From assembly GCF_014199625.1 (NCBI RefSeq), contig NZ_JACHNY010000011.1, positions 21,475-85,474 of the forward strand: a DNA stretch of 64,000 nt, in the 5' to 3' direction. Positions 60,705 through 64,000 of this stretch are shown piece after piece. This DNA comes from Sphingomonas abaci (GTDB lineage Bacteria > Pseudomonadota > Alphaproteobacteria > Sphingomonadales > Sphingomonadaceae). Both the position numbers and the translations under genes were made by a program. A model generated the notes under the pieces. The model was given only the letters and a program-made list of their open reading frames with translations, searched no databases and was not told where the DNA came from. Positions within the stretch are counted from its first letter, which is position 1. Every line of letters begins with the position of its first letter.

Positions 60705-62282
60705 ATGGCGACCGCCGCCCCTGCCCGCCCGGCCCGCGCGCCGGTATCCGAGCGTGCGCCGGAACGTGCGGACGCCAGCGCCTGGCTGGCGGTGGCGGCG
60801 GGCACGATCGGCGCGCTGATGGCGACGCTCGACATCTCGATCGTCAACTCGTCGCTGCCGACCATCCAGGGCGAGATCGGCGCGAGCGGGACCGAGGGCA
60901 CATGGATCGCCACCGCCTATCTGGTCGCCGAGATCGTCATCATCCCGATGTCGGCCTGGCTGACCCGGCTGCTGGGGCTGCGCACCTTCCTGCTGGTCGC
61001 GTCGGGGCTGTTCACCGGATTCTCGGTGCTGTGCGGCGTGTCGACGACGCTGACGATGATGATCATCGGCCGGGTCGGCCAGGGCTTCACCGGCGGCGCG
61101 ATGATCCCGACCGCGCAGACGATCATCGCGCAGCGCCTGCCCCGATCGCAACAGCCGGTCGGCATCGCCTTGTTCGGCATGACCGCGATCCTGGGCCCCG
61201 TGATCGGCCCGTTGATCGGCGGCTGGCTGACCGAGAATGTCAGCTGGCACTATGCCTTCTTCCTCAACGTGCCGGTCTGCGCGCTGCTGGTGATCCTGCT
61301 GCTCGTCGGTCTGCCGCACGAACGCTCGCGCCTCGACCTGATCGGCGAGGCGGACTGGCTGGGCATCCTCGGCCTGGCGCTGGGTCTGGGCGGCCTCACC
61401 GTGTTCCTGGAGGAGGGGCAGCGCGAGCAGTGGTTCTCGTCCGAGCTGATCCGCACCATGGCGCTGGTCACGCTGTTCGGCTTCGCGCTGCTGATGGTCG
61501 GGCAGTTCCGGGCACAGCGGCCGATCATCAAGCTGTCGCTGCTGCTCGACCGCCAGTTCGGCGCGGTGGCGCTGATGGGCGTGGTGCTGGGCATCGTGCT
61601 CTACGGCACCTCCTATGCCATCCCCCAGTTCCTGGCCACGGTGGCCGATTACAATGCGCTGCAATCGGGCAAGATCGTGCTGCTGTCGGGCATCCCCAGC
61701 CTGATCATGATCGCGATGACGCCGTTCCTGCTGCGCCACATCGACATTCGCATCGCGGTGGGCTTCGGCCTGACAATCATGGGCGGCTCGGCGCTGCTCG
61801 ACACCACGCTGACCCTGGTGTCGGACGGGTCCAGCTTCGTCGACTCGCAGCTGCTGCGCGGCGTGGGGCAGATCCTGGGCATGCTGTTCCTCAGCCAGGC
61901 GGCGATCCGCTCGGTGCCGCCGGCGGATGCCGGCGACGCGTCGGGCCTGTTCAACGCGATGCGCAACCTGGGCGGCAGCTTCGCGCTCGCCGGCATCTCG
62001 ATCATTCAGGACACGCGCATGTACTTCCATGCGCGCCGGATCGAGGAGACGCTGAACGCCAATGCCGTGTCGGTGCAGGATTATGTCGGCGGGCTGGCGC
62101 GCCAGTTCGGCGGCACGCCGACCGCACTGCGCGTGATCGGCCAGCAGGTCCAGGCCCAGGCGCTGGTCATGACCTATAACGACATCTTCTGGATCATGGG
62201 GATGGGCACCTTCGCGGTGCTGCCCCTGGTCTTGTTCCTCCGCCCCCTGCCCAAGGACGCCGCGCCCGCGGCGACGCACTGA
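60705..62282 (+). CDS. emrB: DHA2-family multidrug efflux MFS permease
   Basis: This 525-aa 14-helix major facilitator pumps drugs using the proton gradient. DHA2 motifs: TIGALMATLDISIVNSSLPTIQGEIG in helix 1 (motif D1), WIATAYLVAEIVIIPMSAWLTRLLGLRTF (motif A region), GRVGQGFTGGAMIPTAQTII (motif B) and GPVIGPLIGGWLTENVSWHYAFFLNVPV (motif C, antiporter signature). It forms a tripartite pump with EmrA and the outer-membrane factor; the gene overlaps the next start (TGATG). The drug range is unknown. Confidence 0.92.
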   Translation: MATAAPARPARAPVSERAPERADASAWLAVAAGTIGALMATLDISIVNSSLPTIQGEIGASGTEGTWIATAYLVAEIVIIPMSAWLTRLLGLRTFLLVASGLFTGFSVLCGVSTTLTMMIIGRVGQGFTGGAMIPTAQTIIAQRLPRSQQPVGIALFGMTAILGPVIGPLIGGWLTENVSWHYAFFLNVPVCALLVILLLVGLPHERSRLDLIGEADWLGILGLALGLGGLTVFLEEGQREQWFSSELIRTMALVTLFGFALLMVGQFRAQRPIIKLSLLLDRQFGAVALMGVVLGIVLYGTSYAIPQFLATVADYNALQSGKIVLLSGIPSLIMIAMTPFLLRHIDIRIAVGFGLTIMGGSALLDTTLTLVSDGSSFVDSQLLRGVGQILGMLFLSQAAIRSVPPADAGDASGLFNAMRNLGGSFALAGISIIQDTRMYFHARRIEETLNANAVSVQDYVGGLARQFGGTPTALRVIGQQVQAQALVMTYNDIFWIMGMGTFAVLPLVLFLRPLPKDAAPAATH

Positions 62283-63757
62283 TGAAGATAACGCCGCTCC
62301 TGCCGCTCCTCGGCCTGCTCGCCGCCTGCACCGTCGGACCGGACTATGCCGGGCCGCCGGCGACCGCGTCGGACGCGGCGACGCGCGGCCGCTTCGTCCG
62401 GGCGACCGATCCCGCCTTTGTCCCCACGCCCGGGCTGGCGCGCTGGTGGGAGACGCTGAACGATCCGACGCTGACCGCGCTGGTCGACGACGCCCTGGCC
62501 CATAATCCCAGCATCGACCAGGCCCAGGCGCGCATCCGCGAGGCGCTGGCCCGGATCACCCAGCAGCGCAGCGGGCAGTTGCCCGGCGTCAGCGCCAACG
62601 CGACCTACGTCCATGCCGAAGTGCCGGGCATCGACCTGGGCGGTCAGTCCGGCGGCCAAGGTGGCGGTGGCGATAGCGGGGGCGGCGGGTCGACCTCGCT
62701 GCAATTCTACAATCTCGGCCTCAACGTCGGCTGGGAAGCGGATATCTTCGGCGGCGGCCGGCGCGGCATCGAGCAGAGCCGCCGCACCGCCGAGGCGCGG
62801 TTCGCCGACCTGGCCGATGCCCAGGTCAGCCTGTCGGCCCAGGTCGCCCAGGCCTATGTCAGCCTGCGCGACGTGCAGGCGCGGATCCGCCTGAACCAGC
62901 AATCCACCGCGCTCCAGCAGCGCCAGCTCGCCCTAACCCGCCAGCGCTTCGCCGCCGGCACCGCCTCGACCCTTGATGTCGAGCGGCTCCAGACCGCGCT
63001 GGAGACCAGCGAGGCGCAGGCGGTGCCGCTCGGCGCGCAACGCGACGAATATCTGGGGCAGATCGCGATCCTGACCGGCCGCGCGCCCGGCGCGCTCGAC
63101 GCCACGCTGTCGACGGTCGCGCCGGTGCCGCTGCCGCCGGCGCAGGTGCCGGTCGGCGATCCGGCAATGCTGATCGCCAGCCGTCCCGACATCCGCTCCG
63201 CCGAGCGCCAACTCGCCGCCGCCACCGCCGGGATCGGCGTCAGCAAGGCGCGCGAACTGCCGGCCGTGCGCTTCCTGGGGCTGCTCGGGCTGGGCGGTAC
63301 GTCGCCGGGCGACGTGTTCGACCTGGGCAAGCTGACCGCGCTCGGCGCGCCGACGCTGAGCTGGTCCTTTCTCGATTTCGGCAAGGCGCGCGCCGCCACC
63401 CGCGCTTCCGAGGCGCAGCGCGACCAGGCCGAGGCGGGCTATCGCCAGACCGTGCTGCAGGCGTTGCAGGAGGCGGAGACGTCGCTGTCGCGATTCGGCA
63501 ATCTTCGCGCGCAGCTCGGCAACCTCGCCCGGGCGGAAGCGGCGGCGGCGCGCGCCGCCACGCTCAACGACCAGCGGGTCCGGGCCGGCACCAGCGCGAC
63601 GATCGACCAGCTCGACATCGAGCGCCAGCGCCTTTCGGCGGCGATCGCGGTGGCGCAGGCCAAGGCGCAGCTGACCACCAGCTACATCGCCGTGCAGAAG
63701 AGCCTGGGCCTGGGCTGGACGCCGCAACGCGCGGACGCGGTCCCGCCGGCGCGTTGA
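62282..63757 (+). CDS. outer-membrane efflux channel lipoprotein (NodT/OprM family)
   Basis: This 491-aa TolC-like outer-membrane factor has a lipoprotein signal (MKITPLLPLLGLLAAC) and the N-terminal VGPDYAGPP motif common to NodT proteins. Two repeats of long helices follow, such as WWETLNDPTLTALVDDALAHNPSIDQAQARIREA and RPDIRSAERQLAAATAGIGVSKARELP, with the beta-strand LQFYNLGLNVGWEADIFGG and LSWSFLDFGKARA in each half. A short glycine-rich insert (SGGQGGGGDSGGGG) lies before the first barrel strand. It completes the EmrAB pump. Confidence 0.92.
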   Translation: MKITPLLPLLGLLAACTVGPDYAGPPATASDAATRGRFVRATDPAFVPTPGLARWWETLNDPTLTALVDDALAHNPSIDQAQARIREALARITQQRSGQLPGVSANATYVHAEVPGIDLGGQSGGQGGGGDSGGGGSTSLQFYNLGLNVGWEADIFGGGRRGIEQSRRTAEARFADLADAQVSLSAQVAQAYVSLRDVQARIRLNQQSTALQQRQLALTRQRFAAGTASTLDVERLQTALETSEAQAVPLGAQRDEYLGQIAILTGRAPGALDATLSTVAPVPLPPAQVPVGDPAMLIASRPDIRSAERQLAAATAGIGVSKARELPAVRFLGLLGLGGTSPGDVFDLGKLTALGAPTLSWSFLDFGKARAATRASEAQRDQAEAGYRQTVLQALQEAETSLSRFGNLRAQLGNLARAEAAAARAATLNDQRVRAGTSATIDQLDIERQRLSAAIAVAQAKAQLTTSYIAVQKSLGLGWTPQRADAVPPAR

Positions 63758-64000
63758 CGCCGGCTTCGTGGGCGCGCCGAGGCACGGCCGCCCAAGATCG
63801 ATGCCGCCGCAACGCCTCAATCCCTGCCCTTGCTGGAGAAGCGTGTGGCGGGATCGCCAGGCCGTCGGCAGCGGCCTCTCGGCACCTCAGCTCGAAGCGC
63901 CCTTTCTAGAGCGGTTTCCGGTCCTTTTGAATCGTTGGGGATTCACACTGGCGCAGTTTTGTGATTCAGGCTTTGAGCCGGGTCAGGAGGCCGGCACAGA
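63758..64000. other. non-coding window end, possible IS edge
   Basis: No gene is supported in the last 243 bp. From about 63907 the sequence turns AT-richer (TCTAGAGCGGTTTCCGG, then TTTTGAATCG), with GGATTCA (63950-63956) and TGATTCA (63961-63967) as a close direct repeat, and ends at a ribosome-binding-like CAGGAGGCCGGCACAGA, as if a gene starts just outside the window. This could be the left edge of an insertion sequence. That is a guess from composition. Confidence 0.3.

Noticed and set aside
63907..64000. Definite insertion sequence at the right window edge
   Set aside because: No terminal inverted repeat pair or transposase sequence is visible within the window; kept only as a low-confidence note.

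Overview
The window is GC-rich (roughly two-thirds G+C by eye), gene-dense chromosomal DNA that looks like a sphingomonad (Alphaproteobacteria, Sphingomonas or a close relative). Pointers are the TamA/TamB pair, the cobA-DUF2849-cysI-DUF934-cysH sulfur cluster, the lon-hupB-tRNA-Val order, BlaI/M56 regulation, an N-terminal-Cys bacteriophytochrome beside a heme oxygenase, and an intergenic repeat family. Genus assignment is inference from gene content, not from a marker gene. No rRNA, CRISPR array, prophage or intact IS was seen.

Layout. 1-1.2 kb: 3' end of rpsA, its terminator, and ihfB. 1.3-3.3 kb: tRNA-Leu(UAA) abutting an orphan peptide-type substrate-binding lipoprotein, then a DUF4112 protein. 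3.4-7.3 kb: a tightly overlapping assimilatory sulfate/siroheme operon whose CysH has the iron-sulfur cysteines of APS reductases. 7.3-10.7 kb: an exported SDR, an MDR alcohol dehydrogenase and a DUF808 membrane protein. 10.9-13.9 kb (minus): tRNA-Val(CAC), hupB, lon. 14.1-16.1 kb: an M1 peptidase and a small coupled gene. 16.1-16.5 kb: gene-poor, with a candidate small RNA. 16.5-22 kb (minus): a Ca2+/H+ antiporter, then an EAL protein, a TPR histidine kinase and a response regulator forming one signalling operon. 22.0-22.2 kb: a 17-codon ORF with its own ribosome-binding site, a CtrA-like box and a terminator. 22.3-28.8 kb (minus): tamA-tamB. 28.9-30.1 kb (minus): a prepilin peptidase that needs a CTG or other unusual start, plus a small exported protein.

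30-49.8 kb is mixed metabolism: thiolase, D-2-hydroxyacid dehydrogenase, nitronate monooxygenase with a GATase-like protein, a GT4 glycosyltransferase, GH130, SelO, AstD, RNase T2, nadA-nadC, an MBL hydrolase with a DUF4230 protein, and a BlaI/M56 pair under two operator-like dyads. 50-54.6 kb: fumC, two small glycine-rich membrane proteins, gmk, a dicarboxylate symporter and heme oxygenase. 54.7-59.4 kb: bacteriophytochrome kinase, NhaA, and an exo/endonuclease-type lipoprotein whose 3' end overlaps nhaA. 59.4-63.8 kb: a complete EmrA-EmrB-OMF tripartite efflux operon whose promoter carries a perfect 10-bp-arm palindrome over the -10 box. The final 240 bp are non-coding and may contain an IS-like edge.

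Functional links: siroheme synthesis (CobA) feeds the sulfite reductase beside it; heme oxygenase supplies biliverdin to the adjacent phytochrome; EAL, histidine kinase and receiver probably link phosphorelay to c-di-GMP; nadA and nadC catalyse consecutive steps; TamA and TamB form one envelope machine.
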